A DNA stretch of 64,000 nt from Taklimakanibacter albus. GTDB taxonomy: Bacteria; Pseudomonadota; Alphaproteobacteria; Rhizobiales; Aestuariivirgaceae. The notes beneath the pieces are model-generated. The model saw only the letters and a program-made list of their open reading frames with translations, was not told where the DNA came from and made no database searches. The position numbers and the translations under genes were made by a program. The DNA lies in the NCBI RefSeq assembly GCF_016595235.1, contig NZ_JAENHL010000008.1, positions 1,758,624 through 1,822,623 on the forward strand. The letters run 5' to 3'. Of this stretch, positions 8,731-18,567 are shown piece after piece; positions within the stretch are counted from its first letter, which is position 1, and the number at the start of each line of letters is the position of its first letter.

Positions 8731-10355
8731 GCGCGCCCCTTCTCGAGGTCAAAGATCTCTCGGTCGCCTTCACCCAGGGCGGCAGGACGACGCTCGCGGT
8801 CGACCATGTCTCTTTCAGTGTCGACAAAGGCGAGACGCTGGCGCTGGTCGGTGAATCGGGCTCGGGCAAATCGGTCTCGGCGCTGTCGGTGACCAAGCTC
8901 CTGCCCTATCCGCCGGCGTCGCATCCGTCGGGCGAGATCCGCTTCAAGGGGCAGGAACTGCTCCATGCCGACGAGAACACCTTGCGCAAGGTGCGCGGCA
9001 ACGACATCTCGATGATCTTCCAGGAGCCGATGACGTCGCTCAACCCGCTCCACTCGGTCGAGCGCCAGATCGGTGAGATATTGGAAGTGCACCAGAATCT
9101 CGGCGGCGCGGCGCGGCGCAACCGGATCATCGACCTGCTCACCAAGGTCGGCATCCGCGATCCCGAGACGCGGCTCCAGGATTTCCCGCATCAACTCTCC
9201 GGCGGCCAGCGCCAGCGCGTGATGATCGCCATGGCGCTCGCCAACAATCCCGACCTCCTCATCGCCGACGAGCCGACCACGGCGCTCGACGTCACGGTGC
9301 AGGCGCAGATCCTGAAGCTCCTGAAGGAGCTCCAGGCCGAAACCCAAATGGCGCTTCTTCTGATCACCCATGATCTCGGCATCGTCCGGCATATGGCGAA
9401 CAAGGTCTGCGTGATGCAGCGCGGCAAGATCGTCGAAGCGGGCGAGACGGAGAAGATCTTCACCGATCCGCAGCATGCCTACACAAAGATGCTGCTCGCC
9501 GCCGAGCCCAAGGGCAAGCCGCCCACAAGCGATACGACGGCGCCGGTCGTCGTGTCCGCCGACAAGCTCAAAATCTGGTTCCCGATCAAACGCGGCTTCT
9601 TCCGCAAGGTGGTCGGCCATATCAAGGCGGTCGACGGTGTCGACGTGACGGTGAGAGCCGGCCAGACGCTCGGCGTCGTCGGCGAATCGGGCTCCGGCAA
9701 AACCACGCTCGGCCTGGCGATCCTGCGCCTCATCGCCTCGGAAGGGCCGATCACCTATGCCGGACAGCGCATCGACGGCTTCAATGCGCGCAGCATGCGG
9801 CCGCTGCGCAAGGAGATGCAGGTCGTGTTCCAGGACCCATACGGGTCGCTGTCGCCCCGGCTCTCGATCCGTCAGATCGTCGAAGAGGGCCTCATCGTAC
9901 AGGGTAAGGCGTTCAGCGCGGATGAACGGCGCGACCGCGTCGCCCAGGCGCTCAGCGAGGTCGGCCTAGATCCCTCCACGATGGAGCGCTATCCGCATGA
10001 ATTTTCAGGCGGCCAGCGCCAGCGCGTCGCCATTGCGCGGGCCTTGGCGCTGCAGCCCAGATTCGTCGTCCTCGACGAGCCGACCAGCGCCCTCGACATG
10101 TCGGTGCAGGCGCAGATCGTCGACCTCCTGCGCCAGATCCAGGAGACGCATAATCTCGCTTACCTGTTCATCAGCCACGACCTCAAAGTGGTGCGCGCGC
10201 TTGCCAATGAAGTGATCGTGATGCGCAACGGGCTGGCCGTCGAGCATGGGCCGACGGCGCAGATTTTCGATCAGCCGCAGACCGACTATACCAAGGCCCT
10301 CATCGCCGCCGCGCTGCATCTGCGCACGGCCCCCTCAGGGATCGTCAAGCAATAA
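8727..10355 (+). CDS. yejF: Peptide ABC transporter ATP-binding protein YejF (double ATPase)
   Basis: This 542-residue cytoplasmic subunit has two fused ABC domains. The first has Walker A GESGSGKS at 42-49 and signature LSGGQRQRV; the second has GESGSGKTT near residue 320 and FSGGQRQRV. The fused layout is typical of YejF. The ATG at 8727 overlaps the yejE stop; the frame is open further upstream, inside yejE, but that part is only shadow coding. The gene ends two bases before ghrA, showing that the reductase is in the same operon. Confidence 0.93.
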   Translation: MSAPLLEVKDLSVAFTQGGRTTLAVDHVSFSVDKGETLALVGESGSGKSVSALSVTKLLPYPPASHPSGEIRFKGQELLHADENTLRKVRGNDISMIFQEPMTSLNPLHSVERQIGEILEVHQNLGGAARRNRIIDLLTKVGIRDPETRLQDFPHQLSGGQRQRVMIAMALANNPDLLIADEPTTALDVTVQAQILKLLKELQAETQMALLLITHDLGIVRHMANKVCVMQRGKIVEAGETEKIFTDPQHAYTKMLLAAEPKGKPPTSDTTAPVVVSADKLKIWFPIKRGFFRKVVGHIKAVDGVDVTVRAGQTLGVVGESGSGKTTLGLAILRLIASEGPITYAGQRIDGFNARSMRPLRKEMQVVFQDPYGSLSPRLSIRQIVEEGLIVQGKAFSADERRDRVAQALSEVGLDPSTMERYPHEFSGGQRQRVAIARALALQPRFVVLDEPTSALDMSVQAQIVDLLRQIQETHNLAYLFISHDLKVVRALANEVIVMRNGLAVEHGPTAQIFDQPQTDYTKALIAAALHLRTAPSGIVKQ

Positions 10356-10357
10356 CC

Positions 10358-11302
10358 ATGGCTCTCATCTATCTCATCAATTCCTGGCCGGTCGAGGAAT
10401 GGACGACCGCGATGCGCCGGCAGGCGCCCGATCTCGACATCAGGACATGGCCGGATGCCGGGAGGCTCGAGGACATCACCTATGCGATGGCCTGGCTGCC
10501 GCCCGCCAATGTGCTGAAGAGCCTTCCCAATCTCAAACTGATCTTCTCGCTGGGCGCCGGGGTCGATGCCATATTGAAGGACCCGACACTGCCCGACGAC
10601 GTGCCGCTGGCGCGCATCGCCGAGCCCGACCTCACCATGCGGATGAGCGAATATGTCGTGTTGCAGGTGCTGCTGCATCATCGCCAGCAGCGCCGGCATG
10701 ACGAGAACCAGCGCCACAGGCGCTGGGAGCCCTTCCCGGAACGCTCCGCCTCGGCGGTGTCGGTGGGCGTGATGGGGCTCGGCGTGCTGGGCACCGATGC
10801 GGCGCAAAAGCTCAAGCTCCTCGGCTTCAAGGTGGCCGGCTGGAGCCGCAGCCGCAAATCCATTCCGGGCATCGACTGTTTCGCCGGCCCGCAAGAATTC
10901 GATTCGTTCCTGGAACGAACTGATATTCTCGTGTGTCTTCTGCCGCATACGCCGGAGACGACGGGGATCATCAACCGCGACCTCATCGCCAAGCTGTCGC
11001 GCAAAGGTCCGCTCGGCGCGCCCGTCATCATCAATGCCGGGCGCGGCAAGCAGCAGGTCGAAGGCGATATCCTGGCGGCGCTCGATTCGGGCGCGCTCCA
11101 TGCCGCCTCGCTCGACGTCTTCGCCACCGAGCCCCTTCCGGAGTCGAGCCCGTTCTGGCTCCACCCCAAGGTGACGGTGACGCCGCATGCGGCAGCCGAT
11201 TCAGATCCGGAGATGATCACCGCCTATGTGCTGCGCCAGATCCGCCGGCATCAGCAGGGCCTGTCGGTCGAAAACATCGTCGATCGCAAGCGTGGGTATT
11301 AG
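10358..11302 (+). CDS. ghrA: Glyoxylate/hydroxypyruvate reductase A family protein
   Basis: This 314-residue protein belongs to the D-2-hydroxyacid dehydrogenase family, GhrA branch. It has GVMGLGVLGTDAAQKL as the NAD(P)-binding glycine motif, INAGRGKQQVE with the catalytic Arg, a DVFATEPL segment with the Glu, and TVTPHAAADSD with the catalytic His. Known enzymes reduce glyoxylate and hydroxypyruvate. It is the last gene of the yej operon; the link between peptide uptake and this reductase is unclear. A palindromic repeat begins right after the TAG stop. Confidence 0.88.
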   Translation: MALIYLINSWPVEEWTTAMRRQAPDLDIRTWPDAGRLEDITYAMAWLPPANVLKSLPNLKLIFSLGAGVDAILKDPTLPDDVPLARIAEPDLTMRMSEYVVLQVLLHHRQQRRHDENQRHRRWEPFPERSASAVSVGVMGLGVLGTDAAQKLKLLGFKVAGWSRSRKSIPGIDCFAGPQEFDSFLERTDILVCLLPHTPETTGIINRDLIAKLSRKGPLGAPVIINAGRGKQQVEGDILAALDSGALHAASLDVFATEPLPESSPFWLHPKVTVTPHAAADSDPEMITAYVLRQIRRHQQGLSVENIVDRKRGY

Positions 11303-11303
11303 A

Positions 11304-11347
11304 GCATCGGCCCGAGAAGTGCGTGCGGTTCTCAGACAAGCCGATGC
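11304..11347. repeat. Dispersed palindromic repeat, copy C
   Basis: GCATCGG and CCGATGC bound the element, with CCCGAGAAGTGCG and GGTTCTCAGACAAG inside. It starts two bases after the ghrA stop and ends ten bases before the end of the convergent NlpC/P60 gene, so it fills most of this gap. Confidence 0.7.
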
Positions 11348-11356
11348 GTCCGCCTC

Positions 11357-12202
11357 CTAAAGCCGTTTGATCGCGGTGATCTTGCCGTAACGCTTGGCGA
11401 TGCGCTCGACCGCATCGGCCAGAGGCTCGAGCGTCACTTGCATGAAATGGCCATTGGCATGCAGCAGATGGCGCCCATCGGCCATGATCCCGACATGGCC
11501 GTCCCAGAAGATGAGATCGCCACGCCGCAGGCCGTCGAAATCATCGATCGGCAAGGCGTCACCGAGCCCGTTCTCCTGCATGTCGGAATCGCGCGGCGCG
11601 ATCCGGCCCGCCGCCTGGAGCGAGAGCTGGACCAGGCCTGAGCAATCGAGGCCCAGCACCGACTTGCCGCCCCACAGATAAGGCACATGGCGAAAGGCCT
11701 CCGCCACCGCGACGAAATCCGCTTCGTGATCGCCGAGCGGCTTCAGGTGGCGGGCGATGATGAAGCGGCCATTGGCGAGATGGGCAAAGCGCTCATCCTC
11801 GCGCAGCACCGCGACTTCGGCATTGAGCGTCACCGTCACCACCGGCTGCGCCTTGATGTCGGGAGCGGGAAACATGAAGGTCGACGGCACGGCGACCCGA
11901 TGCGTCGGTGGCGCCGTGGGCTGCGCCAGATCGTCCAGCGCCGCATAACCGACATAACCATCCTTCTCGAGCTGCAGCCACGCCCAGCCTTCACGCGTCT
12001 CGAAGACGCGCACCCGTTCACCGAGCAAGGCCTGGGTGTCGATGCGCGCGTCGAAGCGCGGCTCGCGGTGCAGCGACAGCACCGGTGCGGCCACCACGCG
12101 CGCCTCGCCATTGATGAGGCGTGCAGAGCCCGCCGCGGCGCCCAGGCGGGCATCGGCGAGATCGGAGCGGATGGCATTGAGACGCGGATCGAGCTTGTTC
12201 AT
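11357..12202 (-). CDS. SH3-NlpC/P60 family peptidoglycan hydrolase
   Basis: This 281-residue protein has SH3-like segments at about 30-155 and a C-terminal NlpC/P60 cysteine peptidase domain. The catalytic Cys187 sits in LGLDCSGLVQ, followed by His236 in WDGHVGIM and a His near 248 in HLLHANG. Known C40 enzymes cleave the D-Glu/meso-DAP bond of murein peptides. No signal peptide is visible, so it may act on imported muropeptides in the cytoplasm. It lies 11 bases after a MarR gene and below an M17 aminopeptidase, which would fit a murein-peptide recycling role. Confidence 0.88.
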   Translation of the reverse strand: MNKLDPRLNAIRSDLADARLGAAAGSARLINGEARVVAAPVLSLHREPRFDARIDTQALLGERVRVFETREGWAWLQLEKDGYVGYAALDDLAQPTAPPTHRVAVPSTFMFPAPDIKAQPVVTVTLNAEVAVLREDERFAHLANGRFIIARHLKPLGDHEADFVAVAEAFRHVPYLWGGKSVLGLDCSGLVQLSLQAAGRIAPRDSDMQENGLGDALPIDDFDGLRRGDLIFWDGHVGIMADGRHLLHANGHFMQVTLEPLADAVERIAKRYGKITAIKRL

Positions 12203-12213
12203 AAAAAGACGAT

Positions 12214-12558
12214 CTAGACCTGCTTGGCGAGCTTGCCAACCGTTTCGGCCAGGCGCTCGAGATAGAGCACACCTTTCACGGTCCGCTGCACGAGGACATT
12301 GCGGCGGTCGGCCTCGTCGCGGCGGCGCTGCAGGAGTTCGAGCTTGCCCAGCGAATCGAGCGCCCGGGTGATCACCGGTTTGGAGACGCCGAGCTTCTTC
12401 GCCAGGTCGCGCACCGTATGCGGGGGCGCTTCCAGATAAACGGTGAGCAGCAAGGTGATCTGCCGCATCGAAAGATCCGACTCGTCGTCGCGAACCAGAT
12501 GCAGATGCACGTCATGCCAGAGCTGCAGAGCCTGCGCCGCCGATAGAGTGACGCTCAT
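12214..12558 (-). CDS. MarR-family transcriptional regulator
   Basis: The 114-residue protein is on the short side for the family. Its winged helix-turn-helix is clear: TVRDLAKKLGVSKPVITRAL as helices 3 and 4, followed by the wing with LQRRRDEADRRNVLV, the DxRxxxxxLT-like pattern of MarR proteins. It sits between the aminopeptidase and the NlpC/P60 gene and may control that operon, although no operator was identified. Confidence 0.85.
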   Translation of the reverse strand: MSVTLSAAQALQLWHDVHLHLVRDDESDLSMRQITLLLTVYLEAPPHTVRDLAKKLGVSKPVITRALDSLGKLELLQRRRDEADRRNVLVQRTVKGVLYLERLAETVGKLAKQV

Positions 12559-12652
12559 GAAACCGACCTACTGCTCCGCCCGAGGATCGTTACGGAGCCG
12601 TTTCATTCTGCCTCAGTGCGGCACAGGCTGCAAGCTCCTGTTTGGCGCCGGC

Positions 12653-14044
12653 CTATTTCCCGTAACGCTCGGCGATCGCCCCGAAAAGCGCATGGATCGC
12701 CTGCGCCTCGCCCCCCTTGGGCCGGCCGGGCTTGGCGGCCGGCGTCCAGGCGAAGATGTCGAAATGGACATAAGAGCGCGCCCGCTCGACAAAACGTTTG
12801 AGGAAAAGAGCTGCGGTGACCGATCCGGCGAAGCCCGATTCCCCGGCATTGTTGAGCTCGGCGATGTTCGATTCGATCAGCGCGTAATAAGGCGCCCAGA
12901 ACGGCATGCGCCAGATGGGATCGTTCACCGCCATGGCATGGCGGGCGAGATCGGCGGCCAGTCCCTCGTCGTCGGTGTAGAAAGGCGGCAGGTCGGGTCC
13001 GAGCGCCACGCGGGCGGCGCCGGTCAAGGTCGCCATGTCGATCAGGAGATCGGGGCTTTCCTCATCGGCGAGCGCCAGCGCATCGCCCAGGACCAGGCGG
13101 CCCTCCGCATCGGTATTGCCGATCTCGACCCTGATGCCCTTGCGGCTCGTCAGTACATCGCCCGGCCGGAAGGCATTGCCCGCGATCGAGTTCTCGACCG
13201 CCGGAATGAGCACGCGCAAGCGCAGCTTCAACCGCGCCGCCATGATCATCTGGGCGAGGCCCAGCACATTCGCGGCGCCCCCCATGTCCTTCTTCATGGT
13301 CAGCATGCCGGAAGCGGGCTTGATGTCGAGGCCGCCGGTATCGAAACACACTCCCTTGCCGACCAGCGTCACTTTCGGCGCGCGCGCCGGGCCCCAGGTG
13401 AAATCGATGAGCCGCGGCCGGCGCGGACTCGCCTGACCGACCGTGTGCACCATCGGGAAGTCACGGCGCAGCTTCTCACCCGCGATGACGCGGAGCTTGG
13501 CGCGGTGGCGCGACGCCACCTGACGCGCTGCCTTCTCCAGCTCGTCGGGGCCCATATCGGCGGACGGCGTGTTGACGAGATCGCGCACCATGAAATGCGC
13601 TTCCGCGGCAGTGAGCAACGCGGCGCGGTCGAGCTCCGACGGGCAGACCAGACGCGGCGCCGGTGTGGAGGGTTTGCGGTAGCGCTCGAAACGATAGGTC
13701 TCGAGCAGCCAGCCCATGACGGCGCCGCGCAGATCAGGCAGCTCGCCGTCGATGCGATAGGCCGCATCCGGCAGGACACGCACCAGCCGCGCGAAATCGA
13801 AGGCCTCGCCCGGTTTCGCGGTCTCGGCGATGCCGTAGAACACCTGATGGAGATTGCCGGCCTTGTCCGGTACCAGCGCATGCCGGCCTGGCTGGCCGAC
13901 GAAGCCCGACGCCTTGAGCCATGTCCGCGCGGCCTTGTCGAGCGAGCGCTCGATGCCGGGCCAGGATTTGAGCGTCACCGGAAGAATGGGGATGGCGCCC
14001 TGGGCACGATTGGCGGGCAGAAGCGGAAGCGAGGTCTCTGGCAT
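12653..14044 (-). CDS. Leucyl aminopeptidase family protein (M17)
   Basis: This 463-residue cytosolic metalloaminopeptidase has the two-metal site residues Lys230 and Asp235 in VGKGVCFDTGG, Asp253 in MKKDMGG, and Asp312/Glu314 in NTDAEGRL, the strictly conserved M17 signature. The divergent N-terminal domain fills about 1-150. Members release N-terminal residues from peptides. It heads the minus-strand group with the MarR and NlpC/P60 genes, giving a coherent peptide-degrading unit. Confidence 0.92.
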   Translation of the reverse strand: MPETSLPLLPANRAQGAIPILPVTLKSWPGIERSLDKAARTWLKASGFVGQPGRHALVPDKAGNLHQVFYGIAETAKPGEAFDFARLVRVLPDAAYRIDGELPDLRGAVMGWLLETYRFERYRKPSTPAPRLVCPSELDRAALLTAAEAHFMVRDLVNTPSADMGPDELEKAARQVASRHRAKLRVIAGEKLRRDFPMVHTVGQASPRRPRLIDFTWGPARAPKVTLVGKGVCFDTGGLDIKPASGMLTMKKDMGGAANVLGLAQMIMAARLKLRLRVLIPAVENSIAGNAFRPGDVLTSRKGIRVEIGNTDAEGRLVLGDALALADEESPDLLIDMATLTGAARVALGPDLPPFYTDDEGLAADLARHAMAVNDPIWRMPFWAPYYALIESNIAELNNAGESGFAGSVTAALFLKRFVERARSYVHFDIFAWTPAAKPGRPKGGEAQAIHALFGAIAERYGK

Positions 14045-14197
14045 GGAATGTCCTTGGCGAGCTGTGTGGCGGGGTTCTGCTAAAGCAAAGCCCGCTCATG
14101 GTTAATGGTTTATTGATGTCTGTTTCCGACAATGCGCGTGTAAGCGCGGATACCGGACCTTCCCCGATCGCCGCAATAAAATATCGGAGTATGGCGA

Positions 14198-14992
14198 ATG
14201 CCGGGTCCCTCACGATCCTCTCACATGCGGCGCATCAGTCTCGCCGCCCTTCTCGTCACCTCCGCTTTGGCGCTCGGCGCCTGCCAGAAGAAGGACGGGC
14301 TCGATGGCGTCGATCCCTTGACCACGGGCAGCACATCGCCAGGCTCCCTCAAGGAAACCGCCAAGCTCGGCGGGCGCTGGCAATCCGACCCCAAGAATCT
14401 GCAGCTTGGTCTTGCCTATGCCGATCAGCTGAAGAAGCTCGGCCAGAATGATCAGCAATTGCAGGTGCTGGGAACCCTCACGCAATATCATCCCAATGAT
14501 CAGAAACTGCTGACGGTGTATGGCCGCGAGCTCGTCCAGGCCGGGCAAGCGGACCAGGCGCAGACGGTCCTCAGCAAGGCGATTGAGGCCGGCAGCAGCG
14601 ATTGGAAGGCCTATTCGGCCATGGGATCGACCCTCGACCAGCAGGGCAAATATGTGCCAGCGCGCGATTATTATCAGCGTGCTCTCAAGCTTTCGCCCGG
14701 CAATGCCGCGGTGCTCAACAATCTCGGAATGTCCTACGCTCTCGAGGGTAATCTCAAACAGGCCGAGACGGTCCTGAAGGACGCTTCCGCCTCGCCGGCG
14801 GGTCAGAAGGAACCACGTCTTAGGCAAAATCTGGCGCTCGTCGTCGGACTGCAGGGACGCTTCGAGGAGGCGCGCCAGATCGCCAGCGCCGATCTTCCCG
14901 CCGATCAGGTCGAGGAGAACATGGCCTATCTGCAGAAGATGCTGGCGCAGCCCAATACCTGGCAGCAGCTCACCGACAAGCCGGCGGGCTGA
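14198..14992 (+). CDS. TPR-repeat lipoprotein, TadD type
   Basis: This protein has a lipoprotein signal with lipobox LGAC (Cys29) and tetratricopeptide repeats over about 70-215, for instance the KYVPARDYYQRALKLSPGNA unit. The start at 14198 has a CGGAG ribosome site nine bases before; the in-frame ATG at 14225 (MRRISLAALL) gives a more compact signal peptide and is also possible. TadD is an outer-membrane-associated pilotin-like lipoprotein of the Tad secretion system. It converges on tadC with only nine bases between the stops, so it belongs to the locus but is not cotranscribed with it. Confidence 0.82.
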   Translation: MPGPSRSSHMRRISLAALLVTSALALGACQKKDGLDGVDPLTTGSTSPGSLKETAKLGGRWQSDPKNLQLGLAYADQLKKLGQNDQQLQVLGTLTQYHPNDQKLLTVYGRELVQAGQADQAQTVLSKAIEAGSSDWKAYSAMGSTLDQQGKYVPARDYYQRALKLSPGNAAVLNNLGMSYALEGNLKQAETVLKDASASPAGQKEPRLRQNLALVVGLQGRFEEARQIASADLPADQVEENMAYLQKMLAQPNTWQQLTDKPAG

Positions 14993-15001
14993 CCGCGCGA
15001 C

Positions 15002-15967
15002 CTATTTATTGGCCGCGAGCACCAGGATCATCGACGGCCCGAGAATCACGACAAAGATCACCGGCAGGAAGAACAGGATCATCGGCACGGTGAGCTTCGG
15101 CGGCAGGCCAGCGGCTTTCTTCTCGGCCTCTGCCATGCGCATGTCGCGGTTCTCCTGGGCCAGAACACGCAGGGCCTGGCCCAACGGCGTGCCATAGCGC
15201 TCCGACTGGATGAGGCTGGTCACGACCGACTTGACGATCGGCAGCCCGGTGCGCTTGCCCAGATTTTCGAAGGCCTTGCGGCGATCGGGCAAATAGGAGA
15301 GCTCGGCACAGGTCAAAGTCAGCTCTTCGGCCAGCGGCACCGACTGGCTGCCGATCTCGCGCGACACGCGCTGCAGGGCCGCCTCGATGGACATCCCCGA
15401 TTCGACGCAGATCAGCAGCAGATCGAGCGCATCCGACCAGGCCCGCTTGATCGACAGCTGACGCCGGCCGATCTTGTTCCTGATAAAGACGCTCGGCAGA
15501 TAAAAACCGGCGACCAGGCCGATGGCCATCGCGGCGAAACGCATATTCGAGGGAATGCTGTCGCCGAAGACCTGCACCGAATAGACGAAGAAGATCGTCG
15601 CCAGAGCGATCGGCATGACGGCCCGCGCGGCGAGGAAATAGACCAGATGATTGTCGCTGCGATAGCCGGCCTGACGCAAGCTTTCGCGCGACGTCTCGGC
15701 CTCGAAGACCTTCCTGAGGTTGAGCCCCTCGACGAGCTGCGAAATCAGTCCTGGCTTGGCGCGATCGCGCAAACGCGCACCTTCGGAGAGGGTGGCGCGA
15801 TGCGCGGCACGCAACCGTTCGCGCTCCGTGGCAATGCCTTTCATGCGCGCCTTCATCTGGTCGCCCTGCAGCAGGGGCGCGGCGATGGTCAATATCGTCG
15901 CGAAGGCGGAGAGACCGACGAGAAGAGTGATCAGTCCCTCGGGCTTCATGAAATATTCAAGATCCAT
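15002..15967 (-). CDS. tadC: Tad pilus inner-membrane platform protein TadC
   Basis: This is a 321-residue type II secretion F-domain protein. An N-terminal helix (about 10-32) and a pair of helices near 115-155 precede the cytoplasmic F domain (about 160-285, with CVESGMSIEAALQRVSREI) and a last helix. With TadB it forms the membrane platform on which the CpaF ATPase assembles Flp pili. It is the last gene of the minus-strand tad operon, 15 bases after tadB. Confidence 0.92.
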   Translation of the reverse strand: MDLEYFMKPEGLITLLVGLSAFATILTIAAPLLQGDQMKARMKGIATERERLRAAHRATLSEGARLRDRAKPGLISQLVEGLNLRKVFEAETSRESLRQAGYRSDNHLVYFLAARAVMPIALATIFFVYSVQVFGDSIPSNMRFAAMAIGLVAGFYLPSVFIRNKIGRRQLSIKRAWSDALDLLLICVESGMSIEAALQRVSREIGSQSVPLAEELTLTCAELSYLPDRRKAFENLGKRTGLPIVKSVVTSLIQSERYGTPLGQALRVLAQENRDMRMAEAEKKAAGLPPKLTVPMILFFLPVIFVVILGPSMILVLAANK

Positions 15968-15982
15968 GACAACAGCCCTTCG

Positions 15983-16999
15983 TCAGAAATCGAAATTAAT
16001 CATTTTGCGCATGATCAGCACACCCATCAGCATCCAGAATCCAGAACCGATGACCAGGACATTGCCGAGGGTCGTTTCCCAGAGCGGATTCAGATAGGCC
16101 GGGTTGAGCACCGTCAGCGCGCCCATGATGAAAAACGGCAATGAGCCGATAATCGCCGCCGAGGCCTTGGCCTCCTGGCTCATCGCCTTGATCTTGCCCT
16201 TCATCTTCTTACGGTCGCGCAGGACCTTCGACAGGTTGTTCAAGGCTTCGGCAAGGTTGCCGCCGGTCTTCGACTGGATGTTCATGACGATGCCGAGGAA
16301 GTTCACCTCCGCCAGCGGCATGCGTTCATACATGCGCTCGATGCCCTGATCGATGGCAATGCCGACCCGCTGGCCCTCGACGATCTCGAGGAACTCAGGA
16401 CCGACCGGCGGCGCCGTTTCGCCGGCGATGACCTTCATGGCATCGTTGATCGGCAGGCCGGATTTGAGACCGCGCACCATGATGTCGATGGCGTCGGCGA
16501 AGTCATTGAGGAAGATCTGCTGGCGGCGTTTGACCAGGAACTTCAATACCCAGCGCGGAAGCCCAAGGGCGCCGGCGATGCCGGCGACGAGCGCCACATA
16601 CCACGGCACGCCGGCGACGAGCGTGCCGAATCCGATCAGTGCGCCAACGATCAGAGAAAGCACGTAGAAGACGCGGGGCGAGCTCTCTATTCCCGCCTGC
16701 GAGAGCATGACGCGCAAGGTCCGCTTCTGACGGCGCTGGCGCTCGCGCATTTCGAGCTGTTGCAGGGATTCCTGAAGCTGCTTGCGGCGGGTATCCTTCG
16801 GATCCTCCGTCATCAGACGGGCGCGCAGGCCCTGGCGCGCCGGGGCCTTGGCATCGGTCGTTATCGACTTGACGCGCTTCTCCGTCTGCTTGGCGCCGGA
16901 GAAATATGGAAACAGGACAGCCAGCAGAAGACCGCCGACGGCGAGCGCCACCAGAGCGAGGAAGCCCATTTGCTGCAGACCGTCAGGCAACTCCATCAA
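15983..16999 (-). CDS. tadB: Tad pilus inner-membrane platform protein TadB
   Basis: This 338-residue protein is paralogous to TadC. It has an N-terminal helix (about 12-32), a basic cytoplasmic stretch with RERQRRQKRTLRVML, a helical pair near 110-150, the F domain around GLKSGLPINDAMKVIAGE, and a C-terminal helix. It is 26 bases downstream of cpaF. Its role is assembly-platform partner of TadC. Confidence 0.92.
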   Translation of the reverse strand: MMELPDGLQQMGFLALVALAVGGLLLAVLFPYFSGAKQTEKRVKSITTDAKAPARQGLRARLMTEDPKDTRRKQLQESLQQLEMRERQRRQKRTLRVMLSQAGIESSPRVFYVLSLIVGALIGFGTLVAGVPWYVALVAGIAGALGLPRWVLKFLVKRRQQIFLNDFADAIDIMVRGLKSGLPINDAMKVIAGETAPPVGPEFLEIVEGQRVGIAIDQGIERMYERMPLAEVNFLGIVMNIQSKTGGNLAEALNNLSKVLRDRKKMKGKIKAMSQEAKASAAIIGSLPFFIMGALTVLNPAYLNPLWETTLGNVLVIGSGFWMLMGVLIMRKMINFDF

Positions 17000-17025
17000 C
17001 GCACTCCCTAACGCCGGCCCCTAAC

Positions 17026-18567
17026 CTAGATTTGACCATCATTGCGCGACTCGGCGCGCTCAAGCGCGTCTGCCAGGCGTTTCTCTTCATTGTAGTAGCG
17101 GGCACGATCCCAGAAATGCGGCCGGGCGATGCCGGTCGAACGATGCCGGCCCATGATGCGCCCGTTCGCATCCTCACCGACGATCTCATAGACGAAGAGA
17201 TCCTGGGTGATGATCACCTCGCCCTCCATGCCGATAACCTCGGTGATGTGGGTGATGCGGCGCGAGCCGTCGCGCAGGCGCGAGGCCTGGATGATGACGT
17301 CGATCGAGCCGACGATCATCTCCTTGATCGTCTTGGACGGCAAAGCGTAGCCGCCCATGGTGATCATCGATTCGAGACGTGAAATGGCCTCGCGCGGGCT
17401 ATTGGAGTGCAGCGTTCCCATCGAGCCGTCATGGCCGGTGTTCATGGCCTGCAGAAGATCGAAGGCCTCGGGTCCGCGGACCTCGCCGACGATGATCCGC
17501 TCGGGCCGCATACGCAGGCAGTTCTTGACGAGATCGCGCATCGTCACCTCGCCCTCGCCCTCGAGATTGGGCGGCCGGGTTTCGAGGCGGACGACATGCG
17601 GCTGCTGGAGCTGGAGCTCCGCGGCGTCTTCGCAGGTGATGACGCGCTCATCCAGGTCGATATAACCGGTGAGACAATTGAGCAATGTCGTTTTGCCGGA
17701 GCCGGTGCCACCAGAGATCAGGATATTGCAGCGCACCCGTCCGATGATCTCCAGGATTGTCGCGCCTTCCGGCGTGATGGTGCCGAATTTCACCAGGTCG
17801 GGAAGCTTGAGCCGGTCCTTCTTGAACTTGCGGATGGTGAGGGTCGGACCATCGATGGCGAGAGGCGGCACGATCACATTGACGCGCGAACCGTCGGCGA
17901 GGCGCGCGTCGCAGATCGGTGAAGCCTCGTCGACGCGGCGGCCGACCTGGCTCACGATGCGCTGGCAGATATTGAGCAACTGGGCGTTGTCGCGGAAGCG
18001 GACGCCGGTCTTCTCCATTTTGCCGCCGACTTCGATGAAGCAGGTATTGGCGCCGTTGACCATGACGTCGGCGATGTCGTCACGTGCCAGGAGAGGCTCC
18101 AGGGGGCCGTAGCCCAGCACGTCGTTGCAGATGTCCTCGAGCAGGTCCTCCTGCTCGGCGATCGACATCGCCACGTCCTTGAGCGTGATGATCTCGTTGA
18201 CGATGTCGCGGATTTCGTCGCGTGCCCCTTCGCGATCGAGCTGGCTGAGCTGGGTCAGATCGATGGCGTCGATGAGCGCGTTGAAGATCGTCGACTTGAT
18301 GTCGTAATAATTGTCCGAGCGGCGCGGTGGAGCTCCGGCAAGCGGCTTCGGTGCCGCCGGCGCGATGGTCTGCGGCAGGCCGGCGCGAGGAGCCTGGGAC
18401 AGCGTTGGCGCGGCGCGTGGCGCCTGCGGCACAGCGCCGGGCTGGACTTTCAGATCCGGCATGGGCGGATAGGATGCGCCCGCTTGGGTGAACTGCCCGT
18501 TCGCCGGATGAGGCGGCCTTATCCCGCCTTGCGGGACTTGGGGTTGATCGCCGCGTTTGCCGAACAT
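17026..18567 (-). CDS. cpaF: Tad pilus assembly ATPase CpaF/TadA
   Basis: This 513-residue secretion ATPase of the GspE/VirB11 superfamily has a Pro/Ala/Gln-rich N-terminus (about 1-80) before the catalytic core. Walker A is GGTGSGKTT near residue 285, and the [25 protein letters not shown] stretch contains the Walker B and His box. It powers pilus extension, and retraction in Caulobacter-type systems. The start codon overlaps the cpaE stop by one base. Confidence 0.94.
   Translation of the reverse strand: MFGKRGDQPQVPQGGIRPPHPANGQFTQAGASYPPMPDLKVQPGAVPQAPRAAPTLSQAPRAGLPQTIAPAAPKPLAGAPPRRSDNYYDIKSTIFNALIDAIDLTQLSQLDREGARDEIRDIVNEIITLKDVAMSIAEQEDLLEDICNDVLGYGPLEPLLARDDIADVMVNGANTCFIEVGGKMEKTGVRFRDNAQLLNICQRIVSQVGRRVDEASPICDARLADGSRVNVIVPPLAIDGPTLTIRKFKKDRLKLPDLVKFGTITPEGATILEIIGRVRCNILISGGTGSGKTTLLNCLTGYIDLDERVITCEDAAELQLQQPHVVRLETRPPNLEGEGEVTMRDLVKNCLRMRPERIIVGEVRGPEAFDLLQAMNTGHDGSMGTLHSNSPREAISRLESMITMGGYALPSKTIKEMIVGSIDVIIQASRLRDGSRRITHITEVIGMEGEVIITQDLFVYEIVGEDANGRIMGRHRSTGIARPHFWDRARYYNEEKRLADALERAESRNDGQI

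Noticed and set aside
12443-14083. 546-codon plus-strand frame opposite the M17 aminopeptidase
   Set aside because: Antisense shadow of a peptidase with intact metal motifs.
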